The notes under the pieces were generated by a model that did not search any database, had not been told where the DNA came from, and worked only from the letters and a program-made list of their open reading frames with translations. From NCBI RefSeq assembly GCF_032854445.1, contig NC_088307.1, positions 1,552,001-1,616,000 on the forward strand: a DNA stretch of 64,000 nt, in the 5' to 3' direction. Of this stretch, positions 25,001 through 32,534 are shown piece by piece (position 1 is the first letter of the stretch; each line of letters starts with the position of its first letter). This DNA comes from Liolophura sinensis. Its lineage: Eukaryota; Mollusca; Polyplacophora; Chitonida; Chitonidae. Made by a program: the position numbers and the translations under genes.

Positions 25001-27625
25001 CATACCAAAGATTTTATTTTTACCGGCCCGGATAGCACAGTTGGTAGAGCGTCCGCTTCGGGACCGGTAGATCCAGGATCAATCCTTGATCGAGTCACAC
25101 CTAAGACTTTAAAAGAGGAAAAATTGCGGAGGAGTATGACGTTAAACCCCGGGCACTCACTCACTCACCAAAGATTTTAAACATGGTACTTGTTGCTGTC
25201 TCACTTGGCGCTTAGCACTGAGACGGTAGAGCAAGGGAACAGGACTGGTTGGCTCGGTATCAGTATAATGTGAGTGAGTAGGGTGTCATATCTGGTGTCT
25301 TCGACATGATACTTCAGTGGCGGTAGCACTCTGGCGGCATGAACTCGCCCTGCCACAAGAAAACATGATTCCTCGCCCTCATATGACTTAAAATTTGACG
25401 TTAAATCCCAAGCGTTCATTCACTCATTTATGGCGTGCACTCTGCCCCTGATATGAGTGAAAAGTTGCTCAGTATCGAGTCAAGCAACAAAAATAAATAA
25501 ATAAAAAAAATTAAAAGAATAAAACTTCACTCAGAGGAAAAGGTCATTAGATGTGAATTCACAATGATTCACCGTTCTGGTTCTCTAGGCCTCTTAGAAG
25601 TGGACATCACGCTTCAGTGGTTCAGCAAAACAGCTACCCGGCTTCCAGAGGCCATGTTCTTCTCGTTCCGACCAGAGAGTCAACCAGGAATGTCCTGGAA
25701 GATGTCTAAATTAGGTCAGCTGATCGACCCCACGATGGTCGGGTTGAACGGCAGCCAGCACTTCCACGGTGAGTTACATCAAGTTTCATGTGCAGTCAAC
25801 TCCCCCACGGGCTGAACGGCAGCCAGCACTTCTACGGTGAGTTACATCAAGTTCTTTCTGTAGTCCACCCTCCCACAGGATGAACGGCAGCCAGCACTTC
25901 CACGGTGAGTCACATCAAGTTCCATGTGCAGTCAACCCTCCCACGGGCTGAACGGCAGCCAGCACTTCCACGGTGAGTTACATCAAGTTCCATGTGCAGT
26001 CAACTCCCCCACGGGCTGAACGGCAGCCAGCACTTCCACGGTGAGTTACATCAAGTTTTTTCTGTAGTCCACCCTCCCACAGGATGAACGGCAGCCAGCA
26101 CTTCCACGGTGAGTTACATCAAGTTCCATGTGCAGTCAACTCCCCCACGGGCTGAACGGCAGCCAGCACTTCCACGGTGAGTTACATCAAGTTTTTTCTG
26201 TAGTCCACCCTCCCACAGGATGAACGGCAGCCAGCACTTCCACGGTGAGTTACATCAAGTTCCATGTGCAGTCAACTCCCCCACGGGCTGAACGGCAGCC
26301 AGCACTTCCACGGTGAGTTACATCAAGTTCTTTCTGTAGTCCACCCTCCCACGACTGAACGGCAGCCAGCACTTCCACGGTAAGTAACGTCAAGTTCCAT
26401 GTGTAGTCAGCTCTCCCACGGGGTGAGTGACGTCAACTTTCTTGCGTAATCCACGTTTCTCAAAACTACGTTTAACAAATTTTCTTCCGATTTTTTTCTT
26501 ATCCATGCAGCACATTAAGTCGGAATGGTTCCTTAATTCACTTAGTCTGGTGAATTCTTAAATTCAAGTATTGAAATCGTTTAGTCGGAATGGTTGCAGA
26601 GTGCGTCGAGAAAGGTTCGCGAATGCACGCCGTCGGAAAGGGTTCGTAAATTTCTTGAGTGCAGCAAAATTCACTCTTGAACTGGTTTAGTGATGAAAAG
26701 TGACAGCATTCATTTTGATCTAACAGATGCTCACATTTGATAATAGGCCAGTTTGGGGCCATGCACCCATCAGAATTTTATGAAGTGCGTCATATGATAG
26801 GCATATATGTCTTCTCTGACCCAACAGAGATTCCTTGTGAAGCAACACGTGGTCTTTGTGAAGTACGTGTTCATTTTGTAGCAGCATATGTTCCGTGTGA
26901 AGCAGCACATGTTCTGTGTGAAACAACGCCCGTTCTTTTTGAACCACATGTTCATATTGAATCAGCATATGTTTTGTTTGACGCAAGACATATTCTCTAT
27001 GAAACGGAACTGTTCTCTTTGGGAAGCAACACATGTTTCTTGTGAAGTACGTGCTCACGTTGAAACAGCACATGTTCTCTGCGAACCAAGACATATTTTC
27101 TCTGAAGTATCGCATGTTCTTTGGGAAGCGAAACGTTTTCTTTGTGAAGCAGCACATGGTTTTTGTGAAGCAGCACGTGTTCTTTGTGAAGTAACACATG
27201 TTCTCTGTGAAACCGCACGTGTTCTTTGTGAAGTAGCACGTTCTCTGTGAAACAGCACATGCTCTTTGTGAAATAAGACATATTCTCCGTGAGACAGCAC
27301 GTGTTCTTTGGTTTCAGGTATTGACGACGCCATTTACTACACTAGCGAGGACATGGGAATGGGGTTAAAGATCACATCTCGTGACGTCCCCCTGGTGTGT
27401 CCATTCAATGTCGACAGCCCTCCAACCCCGATCCCAGTACCCTTATCTCCCATCAAGCAAGTGGACGGCATGGCATTTAACTTATATAACAACGTGTGGG
27501 ATACCAATTACATTCTATGGTATCCCTATTTAGATGATGATGAAAATTTTAAAAGTCGTTTTTCGATTTCACTCCTTAGAAAAAATACGAAAAATGTTAA
27601 TGATGAAAAACTAACTTTTATATGA
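13644..27625 (+). CDS. DUF5054-type GH38-like secreted protein, 14 exons (whole gene)
   Basis: Joining 14 GT-AG exons gives 760 residues plus a stop, with every intron phase consistent (2283 nt). Residues 2-21 (AVISKWILLCCLLVRSRV) look like a signal peptide, suggesting a secreted or lysosomal/ER-lumen product. Visible motifs in order: NHLDIGY at 36-42 (an H-x-D pair like the metal ligands of GH38 mannosidases), TWHAGP at 130-135, QRDVPG at 172-177, GVNPDTAPP in exon 5, DNSGPP in exon 6, GDTWIMGVASDP at 321-332, EHTWGL in exon 8, and the C-terminal LYNNVWDTNY. These match in order what I remember of the DUF5054 family of bacteria, fungi and some invertebrates, which belongs to the glycoside hydrolase/deacetylase barrel superfamily. 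A glycosidase role is inferred and the substrate is unknown. Most of the longer introns contain a minisatellite. Family assignment is fairly secure; function is not. Confidence 0.8.
13828..13955 (+). mobile_element. SINE family 1, tail fragment
   Basis: GAAATATTCTTGAGCACTCA and AACACCAATCAAATAAATAA form the tail. The 5' part is rearranged, with an internal (TTTA)n. In intron 1 of the DUF5054 gene. Confidence 0.65.
13959..13999. repeat. Perfect hairpin (15-bp arms) just upstream of DUF5054 exon 2
   Basis: AAATTCAGTAAAACT at 13959-13973 and AGTTTTACTGAATTT at 13985-13999, 26 nt before the exon 2 acceptor. It could bring the branch point region close to the acceptor; effect unknown. Confidence 0.7.
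14026..14137 (+). CDS. DUF5054 gene exon 2 (signal peptide, start of HLD motif)
   Basis: Acceptor TTTCCCTAG precedes 14026; donor GTAAGA follows 14137. It encodes residues 2-38: the hydrophobic leader and the strand DTVHVIFMNHL. The exon ends in phase 1, so the D of the HLD metal motif is split across intron 2. Confidence 0.8.
14400..14780 (+). repeat. Degenerate copies of the DUF5054 exon 3 acceptor junction in intron 2
   Basis: Stretches such as TTCTGCAGATGTTGGCTACA, followed by ACGGAATTTCTTCTCC, mirror the true junction CTTCACAGACATTGGTTATA ACGGCATATCCCCT. Four to six copies of decreasing quality can be seen (near 14405, 14470, 14565, 14600, 14660 and 14717). One would encode DVGYNGISSPLGS and then a stop. 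Confidence 0.7.
14785..14999 (+). CDS. DUF5054 gene exon 3
   Basis: Acceptor CTTCACAG; donor GTAAAT at 15000. It begins with the rest of the motif (DIGYNGISPQTGF) and continues through FPRAAALADTLRKKKYERGF and TTHPWVTSLYVDCPP. GC content and codon bias differ clearly from the AT-rich flanks. Degenerate copies of its first ~40 nt with the acceptor occur upstream in intron 2. Confidence 0.88.
15128..15275 (-). mobile_element. SINE family 1, 3' part
   Basis: (TTTA)n, GATTGGTGTTTTATGCCGTA, then AACATTATGATGGAAGGAAA: the reverse-complement tail and body, in intron 3 of the DUF5054 gene. Confidence 0.75.
15540..16005. repeat. Minisatellite, ~24-bp unit in a ~180-bp higher-order unit
   Basis: GAAGTATTACTAGAAAGTCG TGAT repeats; the block from 15605 to 15780 recurs at 15780-15960 with few changes. 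In intron 3 of the DUF5054 gene. Confidence 0.9.
16271..16472 (+). CDS. DUF5054 gene exon 4
   Basis: Acceptor CCCCACCAG; donor GTTAGT at 16473. Encodes residues 111-177 with ITWHAGPMNMQPENM and, at the end, SQRDVPG. In this superfamily the Asp of the DVPG segment sits near the active site (family knowledge; the role here is inferred). Confidence 0.87.
16655..17175. repeat. Minisatellite, 35-bp unit, ~15 copies
   Basis: Unit TGTCTCCTTGTAGCATGCCC GTTATATCACGACGG. A block of about six units is itself duplicated. In intron 4. Confidence 0.94.
17180..17575. repeat. Degenerate minisatellite, ~21-bp unit
   Basis: CTGACTCCCAATGCTGACTAC with many substitutions, following the 35-bp array without a gap. 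In intron 4. Confidence 0.8.
17853..18005 (+). CDS. DUF5054 gene exon 5
   Basis: Acceptor TTCTGTTTAG; donor GTAGGT at 18006. Encodes GMSQAVIPTLVKKQVLAVSV, then GVNPDTAPPAVPQGVFLWEF, ending in AMWHP. Enters and leaves in phase 1. Confidence 0.88.
18328..18470 (+). CDS. DUF5054 gene exon 6
   Basis: Acceptor TTACCCACAG; donor GTAAGT at 18471. Encodes GGYPLNPGPSPRQPGGLS and NHALCFAFRTDNSGPPVNIT; the DNSGPP segment is a family landmark as I recall it. Leaves in phase 0. Confidence 0.85.
18943..19018. repeat. (AT)n microsatellite, ~75 bp
   Basis: Uninterrupted AT run in intron 6. Confidence 0.95.
19115..19345 (+). mobile_element. SINE family 1, internally deleted
   Basis: Head (CTGTGGCCAAGGGGCTAGC), GTCGCTGTGAGTTCAAGTCC and the body are present, but the CCACCATAATG segment is missing before GAGTACGGCGTAAAACACTA and an A-rich end. 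In intron 6 of the DUF5054 gene. Confidence 0.8.
19660..19885 (+). CDS. DUF5054 gene exon 7
   Basis: Acceptor CACAAACAG; donor GTATGA at 19886. Encodes residues 277-351, with ENYGILEAEFPEATIKAS and GDTWIMGVASDPRKMAEYR. This is the best-conserved block against my memory of the family. Confidence 0.88.
20205..20342 (+). CDS. DUF5054 gene exon 8
   Basis: Acceptor TATTTTGCAG; donor GTACAG at 20343. Encodes GDCDSRDARISGAVRFLIKP, then PEHTWGLPGVNDNVNW. Phase 1 at both ends, joining correctly to exons 7 and 9. Confidence 0.86.
20790..20942 (+). CDS. DUF5054 gene exon 9
   Basis: Of the nearby AG dinucleotides, the one at 20788-20789 (GTTGATAAG) is the one I found that keeps the frame open: GANFKNSSAAWAEQRRFNQL. 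The nearer AGs (before AACAG and TTCTG) give stops. Donor GTAGGA at 20943. The acceptor's polypyrimidine tract is weak. Confidence 0.78.
20990..21760. repeat. Minisatellite, ~55-bp unit with higher-order structure
   Basis: Unit GTGTAAAACTCACTTACGCG, AAGTGTCAGTTAATAGATCT, AGAGACTATTCGGAA. A variant pair (CTCACTTATGCGAAGTGACA then ATATGCCAAAGTGTAAAACT) recurs near 21115, 21330 and 21600. In intron 9. Confidence 0.92.
22108..22223 (+). CDS. DUF5054 gene exon 10
   Basis: Acceptor GTGTTTTCAG; donor GTAGGT at 22224. Encodes EYVEIPYTPDNMFSCPTRGI, then KLSFGPGGQIKYLYDTVSQ. Short exon with codons and GC content unlike the surrounding intron. Confidence 0.85.
22275..23115. repeat. Minisatellite, 39-bp unit, ~21 copies
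   Basis: Unit GTGTGGGTAGGCTGTACAGT AACAATTTGTCATCAGAAT. The length is a multiple of 3, so long artefact ORFs appear on both strands. A block at 22590-22680 is duplicated at 22700-22790. In intron 10. Confidence 0.94.
23258..23474 (+). CDS. DUF5054 gene exon 11
   Basis: Acceptor TTGCCTCATCAG; donor GTTAGT at 23475. Encodes ITWANGSNSLAEFLYRTYDE, YNYRPGNTFGTGIHKIDADK and FWESQITRLYQRTATI. Enters in phase 0, leaves in phase 1. Confidence 0.87.
23636..23745 (-). mobile_element. SINE family 1, tail fragment
   Basis: TTTATTTATTAATTTGACTGG and TTTTACGCCATACTCATGGG match the tail in reverse complement. Diverged, in intron 11. Confidence 0.6.
24180..24600. repeat. Dispersed repeat, copy 1
   Basis: GTAAAATGCATTTTGAACTT TGGATTCTACGG, ACACATAGACCGTACGATTT and CCCTCTGGGTCACTACACAC match 37440-37740 in the same order. 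An undescribed family here; no coding capacity. Confidence 0.65.
24662..24778 (+). CDS. DUF5054 gene exon 12
   Basis: Acceptor CTTTATCACAG; donor GTATGG at 24779. Encodes SDMCHFLIKIELVKAEAHTY and YGAPDRIWLEYVVRRSPDP. Probably part of the C-terminal beta-sandwich-like region (inference). Confidence 0.86.
24957..25440 (+). mobile_element. SINE family 2 copy interrupted by another SINE
   Basis: GGTACTTGTTGCTGTCTCAC, AACAGGACTGGTTGGCTCGG and GGTGTCATATCTGGTGTCTT match copies at 35385 and (reverse) 45110. The copy is split at 25017-25166 by a third SINE. Confidence 0.65.
25017..25166 (+). mobile_element. tRNA-headed SINE (family 3) with target site duplication
   Basis: Head GCCCGGATAGCACAGTTGGT AGAGCG (A-box shape) and a B-box-like GGATCAATCC, ending in (CACT)n. 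It is flanked by a perfect 13-bp repeat, ACCAAAGATTTTA, at 25004-25016 and 25167-25179. That is the expected target duplication of a retrotransposed insertion. Confidence 0.75.
25589..25768 (+). CDS. DUF5054 gene exon 13
   Basis: Acceptor GGTTCTCTAG; donor GTGAGT at 25769. Encodes LLEVDITLQWFSKTATRLPE, AMFFSFRPESQPGMSWKMSK and LNGSQHFH. The last ~24 nt and the donor are tandemly repeated downstream. Only the first donor preserves the frame; read-through meets a stop in the second repeat copy. Confidence 0.86.
25746..26420 (+). repeat. 67-68-bp array carrying the DUF5054 exon 13 donor junction, 10 copies
   Basis: Each unit contains TGAACGGCAGCCAGCACTTC, CACGGTGAGT: the last ~24 coding nt of exon 13 plus its 5' splice site. 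Copy 1 is the real junction. Two spacer types alternate; the type with CTGTAGTCCACCCTCCCACAG supplies an acceptor-like end directly before the next exon copy, at 25879, 26083 and 26219. Confidence 0.93.
26800..27312. repeat. Degenerate minisatellite, ~24-bp unit, ending at the exon 14 acceptor
   Basis: CACATGTTCTTTGTGAAGCA repeated with variation. The last unit (CACGTGTTCTTTG) runs into GTTTCAG, so the polypyrimidine context of the final 3' splice site appears to be array sequence. Confidence 0.85.
27318..27625 (+). CDS. DUF5054 gene exon 14 (terminal, with stop)
   Basis: Acceptor TTTGGTTTCAG; stop TGA at 27623-27625. Encodes GIDDAIYYTSEDMGMGLKIT, DVPLVCPFNVDSPPTPIPVP, DGMAFNLYNNVWDTNYILWY and a basic, poorly conserved tail. 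The WDTNY/WY block is the usual C-terminal end of the family as I recall. Confidence 0.86.
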
Positions 27626-27829
27626 GTGTATGTATATTACAATTAAGGTCGTGGTTGAATATTGTATTAAGGATTGTATACATTGACTGGTATCAAAGAC
27701 TTCACACTGGTATTGTTAATTCAATGTTTCAATCATGGAAAATTTAGGTTTATTTTCGAAATGATGGTCCTTCATATGAAAGCATGGCTGACACGCCTGA
27801 AATGTACAGTACGTACATCACCAAAGATA

Positions 27830-27835
27830 AATAAA
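27830..27835 (+). promoter_or_regulatory. Candidate polyadenylation signal for the DUF5054 gene
   Basis: AATAAA lies about 205 nt after the stop codon, the first canonical hexamer I see downstream. The 3' UTR end has not been tested. Confidence 0.45.
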
Positions 27836-28134
27836 AACGCCGCACATGGGTTTCAAACTCAAAAGTTACCTGAAGAATACACGGGAAATATTTCGTGCCT
27901 GGAAGTTTTTTATTTTATTATGAGCCTGCTCACGACTCGGATTGAGTTTTGACTCCAGTCCTTTCAGATTTGGAATGTGGGAAACTCAGGAAAGAGCCTA
28001 TTCAAATTTGGAAATCGTGTGTGTCAAACGATAAGGCTGTGTTTTTGACGCCATTCAAACTTTTTAATCGAAACTGTAACAGTTGAAAAAGGAAATTGCA
28101 GTTCAACCTTCTACACAAAATATGAAATCTGAAC

Positions 28135-28285
28135 TGTACGTAGGAAGGTCTACCAGCTAACTACTGGTGGTTGTGGGTTACCCCGGCCTTTGCCAATTTT
28201 TGTTCCACCATAATGCCGGGCGCCGTCGTATAAGTGAAATACTTTTGAGTGTAGTGTAAACACAAATCAAATAAATACATTTATC
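28135..28285 (+). mobile_element. SINE family 1, 3' part
   Basis: GGTTGTGGGTTACCCCGGCC, CCACCATAATGCCGGGCGCC and GAAATACTTTTGAGTGTAGT with an AAATAAAT end match the body and tail of the reference copy. Confidence 0.75.
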
Positions 28286-28579
28286 TGAAGAGGTTTGACT
28301 TCTATTGCGATTACGTCTTAAAAGCTTGTGATCAGTTGCCATGGAAACCAGAAATGTTTCCGCAACGCCACCAGTTTAAATAGGAAGCTAGTTCACCTCA
28401 TTAAAAAAAAAATGCATGCATACATATTGGAATCTGCTCTTCATTTTATCAAGGCAGCCACTTCGTGTACAGAAAACGGAGTGATATAAAAACTTAGTAC
28501 TGTCCATGATGTCTATCTTGTTTAATGAAAATGACCTAACGTAAAATCCTTAACCCATCCTTTCCCATGTTCTCTCCAG

Positions 28580-28649
28580 ATCTTTCAAATGCGAATTGTT
28601 GAAAATAAAGGAATCATGGGTGCTGCCTGGATACTTCCCAATGATGCTG
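28580..28649 (+). CDS. Candidate exon of an unrecognised gene (X1)
   Basis: TTCTCTCCAG precedes and GTAAAC follows a 70-nt open stretch reading IFQMRIVENKGIMGAAWILP NDA, ending in phase 1. The phase matches candidate exon X2 at 32323. No family is recognised. Support is only splice-site shape and frame, so this may be chance. Confidence 0.25.
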
Positions 28650-29462
28650 GTAAACAAATGTACATCAGATATATAGATATACTGAATAACTGATTATCAA
28701 AAATAACACAAAGAGAATAATAAAACTTAAAAAAATTATTTTGCTTGCACCTGAAAATGGAGAGGTAGTGTGTGTGTGTGTGTCGCACTGGCCTGTGACG
28801 GGCTGTAGTAACAAATAGTTTTGTTTATTTTCATCAAAACTCTATGATTAACACCCACTTGAATAAGTTATGCGAAGACACACCCCCGCGTTTTTGTTTA
28901 TGGCAAAGCAGGTCGCAGCCTTGACCCATTGAAAAAGTCTTGTCGGTGATTTGCCTGTGACGAGTGTTTGTAAATACGGCACACATTTTGACAGCTGAAA
29001 TGCTCACCTAAGACTTATGGCCACACATGGCTTCCACATTAATCACATGGTACCCCTTCCTTCCAACAAAACTGGGCTTGTATTCGACAGCTGTAGATGC
29101 TTTAATATTGACGACGATTTTGTATGAGGAGGTATAAGTATGGTTTGCATAACTTTCAGTTTTTCAGACAGTCTGAATATTTCTGCGGAGCTTTCGTGAT
29201 ACTATTTTGTACACATAGGCCTTACTGGTGGCAAAGCAAAGTGGTAAAATATGACCTTTTCAAGCATTGGGTGGCCATTTTGTTTTCGACACGAAAGAGT
29301 GGTCATGTGACCCCCAACTTCCGACCCGTCAGAATGGAACGACACATCAATGGCCACTACCTCCTCCCGTGGCCGCCTGGGAGCGAATGGAACAGGCCTA
29401 AAGGGAGATAACAGTATTATCGTTAATAGGGATTACACTTTCTGAATATAGCACAGATTCTA

Positions 29463-29580
29463 GTGCTGAAATTTGGCTGAGACCACTGCGGGTTTCGAAC
29501 CAACGACCTCAGAGTCAGGCACCTAACCGCCAGCAATACATGTCAACCGTCTAGACCACTCGACCAACAGGCCTTCCACA
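29463..29580 (-). mobile_element. tRNA-like sequence, probably a SINE head
   Basis: On the - strand: GCCTGTTGGTCGAGTGGTCT AGACGG (A box) and GGTTCGAAACCC (B box), spaced as in a class II (Leu/Ser) tRNA. The acceptor stem does not pair convincingly by eye, so a tRNA-derived element is likelier than a working tRNA gene. Confidence 0.5.
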
Positions 29581-29675
29581 AAAATGGAAGGTAGTTGACC
29601 AGTAGACTTTACAGCGAACATGCATTACCCCTCTGATGATCACAAACGACGTCACTCCCCTTAGGTGAATATATC

Positions 29676-29920
29676 AGATAGGCATAGATGTCATTTAGAA
29701 AGTGGATTAAGTAACAGTATTATCGTTAATAGGGATTACACTTTCTGAATGACATCTATATGTAATCCCTATTAACGATAATACTGTTACTTAATCCACA
29801 GTAAGTAACAGTATTATCGTTAATAGGGATTACACTTTCTGAATGACATCTATATGTAATCCCTATTAACGATAATACTGTTACTTAATCCACTTTCTAA
29901 ATGACATCTATACCTATCTA
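29676..29920. repeat. Nested foldback (palindromic) element, ~245 bp
   Basis: A 65-bp outer arm starting AGATAGGCATAGATGTCATT is matched by its reverse complement at the right end with one mismatch. Inside, the core AGTAACAGTATTATCGTTAA and its inverse occur twice, each pair separated by the same 20-nt spacer CTTTCTGAATGACATCTATA. A single half-core copy occurs at 29411-29440. Possibly a MITE/foldback element or an inverted duplication. Confidence 0.8.
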
Positions 29921-29929
29921 AAGGGAGAT

Positions 29930-31130
29930 AACCTGGCCAGAAGACATTTATGACGTCAGCTACAGGACAGAATATAAACGTCGCGCATGTCATCGATGTT
30001 GTCAAATGAAAAGATAAGTCGGCGAAACACGTTACAGAAAAGTAACAACACGAAGAAAAAGATAGTACGGTAGTTTTAGTATTTATTTTGTGTCCATCGT
30101 GAGATGAAATGAAAATCAGTTCACGTTTATAAAACATTTAACAATCGTGAGCTGGTCTTCACGGCACAACCTTACCAGTATATATACAATACCCCATATA
30201 CACAACAGCAACTGCTTGGCAAATACAAATTCAACAAGTAGGCGGTCTAAATAATTCATCATCAACAAACTTTGCCGAGTTGTCTCCCCACAGGATAAAT
30301 ATGAGCCCGTAAACGCGTTAAAGTGATACCGAGACTTGCGCACTCAAAAAATCAGTGTTAATTTTAGCAGAGAGTCTGTTGTCTGAGTGATGCTAGCACG
30401 TATTCTGTTATTATAACACAATATTCTGTCGTATTCAACATAATACCGTGTTAGTTTAATAGAATCTTTATGATGAATCAGTATAATATGTGTGTAATAT
30501 TAACAGAGTAATCCGCTTCAATAGCAATTTCTAGCATCACTAGGGCAACAGATTTTGGCAAATTTAAGAGATTATTTTTTTTTGAGTGTATATTATTAGG
30601 ATGTTATGGTTTTAACATTGTCATATTGCAAATGATTCATCGAACATGTTTTACTTGAAAAAAATGACGTAATTTCTACACGTAAAAAATTAAATTAAAA
30701 AAAGTGAAAACATAAAAGGGCGTTTTTAATACTTGGCCAGTTTTTGTACGGTTGCTTTTTAATCAACAACAATTCTCTTCCGCTTGAAATATTTTAGAAT
30801 AATTTATTATAAGGCAAACACTTATCAAAGTGCTTAGTGCCTGGGATAAGCCGTCTGCCTCTGGCAAGTTACTGACCAACTTTCCCACGTATGACTTACA
30901 CACACATGCACACTATACTGACGACAAACGGTCTCCGACAAACGTCATAGACTGCGCAATCCGTCAGACAAGCATCGTCGTCAGCAAGGTTTACGGATGC
31001 AGTAACACCCCTCGCCTCATCAGCTACCTGACAAACCTTCTGACCTGAGAGAAACGCGCAACCCTGATGTTGGTTGAAGGATGGACCTCTTCCTGAAGAG
31101 TTAGGAAAGACGGTCTGGACAACGGGAGAT
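29930..31130. other. No gene seen; intergenic
   Basis: No splice-supported exon. 30830-31050 contains a dispersed repeat (ACTGACCAACTTTCCCACGT) also seen near 32240 and 34325. Confidence 0.5.
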
Positions 31131-31139
31131 TGAGAGGTA

Positions 31140-31565
31140 AATGACCTTGAGAAAAACTGCTACTCTGTCCTATTATCTTACAAACGGCTTGGTCAGCGAT
31201 AGCCTTACAGTAAATGACCTTTACAAAAACAACAAGATAATAATTTTGAAGATAATAATCAGCTTACAAATGGCTTGGTCAGCGATAGCCTTGCAGTAAA
31301 CAAAAACGACAGTCCTATTGCGTTTCCCTTTTTTTTTGGGGGGGGGGGGGGTAATAATCAGCTTAGAAACTGCTTGGTCAGCGATAGCCTTCCAGTAAAT
31401 GACCTTTACAAAAACAACATCCCTATCGTGTTATTTTGAAGATAATAATCAGCTTAGAAACGGCTTGGTCAGCGATAGCCTTCCAGTAATTGATCTTTAC
31501 AAACAAACAACAGCCCTATCTTGTTATTCTGAAGATAGTATTCAGCCCACTAATGTCTTGGGCAG
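31140..31565. repeat. Degenerate tandem repeat, ~100-bp unit, 4-5 copies
   Basis: GGCTTGGTCAGCGATAGCCT and GTAAATGACCTTTACAAAAA recur, with a T8-G14 tract inserted at 31329-31351. Confidence 0.8.
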
Positions 31566-32322
31566 CGAGAAACTTAATGTCCTTGACAAAAACAGCCCCG
31601 TTTTTCTAAGTGAATGTATGTTATCAGCGGTTAGGGCAACGACAGCCTTACTGTACATGTCTTAGAGAAAAACTATAGACGTAACTTATTGTTTGGATGT
31701 TATTCAGCGCACTAACGAAACAAGCGAAGATAAAGGAGGTGAATACCTACATAAGTAACTCGATACTGTAAATCACATCCACAAAGGGTACGGTGCAAGG
31801 TGATCTGTTCTTTGAAGGTGCCGCTATTTGAAAATTTTGCTATGGGGAAAATTAACTTCCTTAGATGTTCATATACAACAGTCCATCTTATCAACTTGAT
31901 ACACATCATTATTTTCAAATGCATTCCGAAAAATATTTTTATATATTGTGCAGATTTTAAACAATCAATCCCCAAGACATTTATAATCCATCGTAATATT
32001 GTAGTGTTTTTTGTTGTTGTTGTTGTTGTTGTCGTTGTTTTGTCACCAACACTTTGACACCGAGGGCATTCTATCTTGTCCCCAAGCCATAGTCTTCTTA
32101 GTAACATGCACAATCACATGTTTACCTATTGTCATATTTGTTTCTTTACTTGACCGATGTTTAACGTGTTTTTCTACGATGGCGATCAGTTTTATGGCTG
32201 GATGAAACCGGAGAGCCACTTGTAAACCACTGGCCTTTGGCAGGCTACTGACAACCTTTCCCACGTGTGACGTACAGACAGGCACACTACATCAGTGGAA
32301 GACAACTGGTCTTTATCAACAG

Positions 32323-32534
32323 GCAAGCGCCCATGGACCGCAATTTCTCACCAGGAACAGCCAGACCTGGAAATTTACAAATTCCATGTCCCAGACCGGG
32401 TCTTCACACGCATCTCGTGTGACTTAGTGATTCAAAAGAAAGACCCTTTTAACGACCTGGCCACGGCATGCTCTCACCACGGAGGTATATACCTCCACGC
32501 TCCCACCAACAAGGTATACGCAGAGGCAGTGTAA
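32323..32534 (+). CDS. Candidate terminal exon of an unrecognised gene (X2)
   Basis: After TTTATCAACAG, the phase-1 reading gives GKRPWTAISHQEQPDLEIYK, FHVPDRVFTRISCDLVIQKK and ACSHHGGIYLHAPTNK, then a stop at 32532-32534. The region is GC-richer than its flanks and an AATAAA lies at 32710. The 5' neighbour (32200-32320) is a dispersed repeat also seen near 30850 and 34320, so a repeat-derived ORF is the main alternative. No function can be assigned. Confidence 0.3.

Noticed and set aside
29124-29411. 95-codon + strand ORF ending in PWPPGSEWNRPKGR
   Set aside because: No splice sites with phases matching X1 or X2, no recognised motif, and it overlaps the half copy of the foldback core; probably chance.
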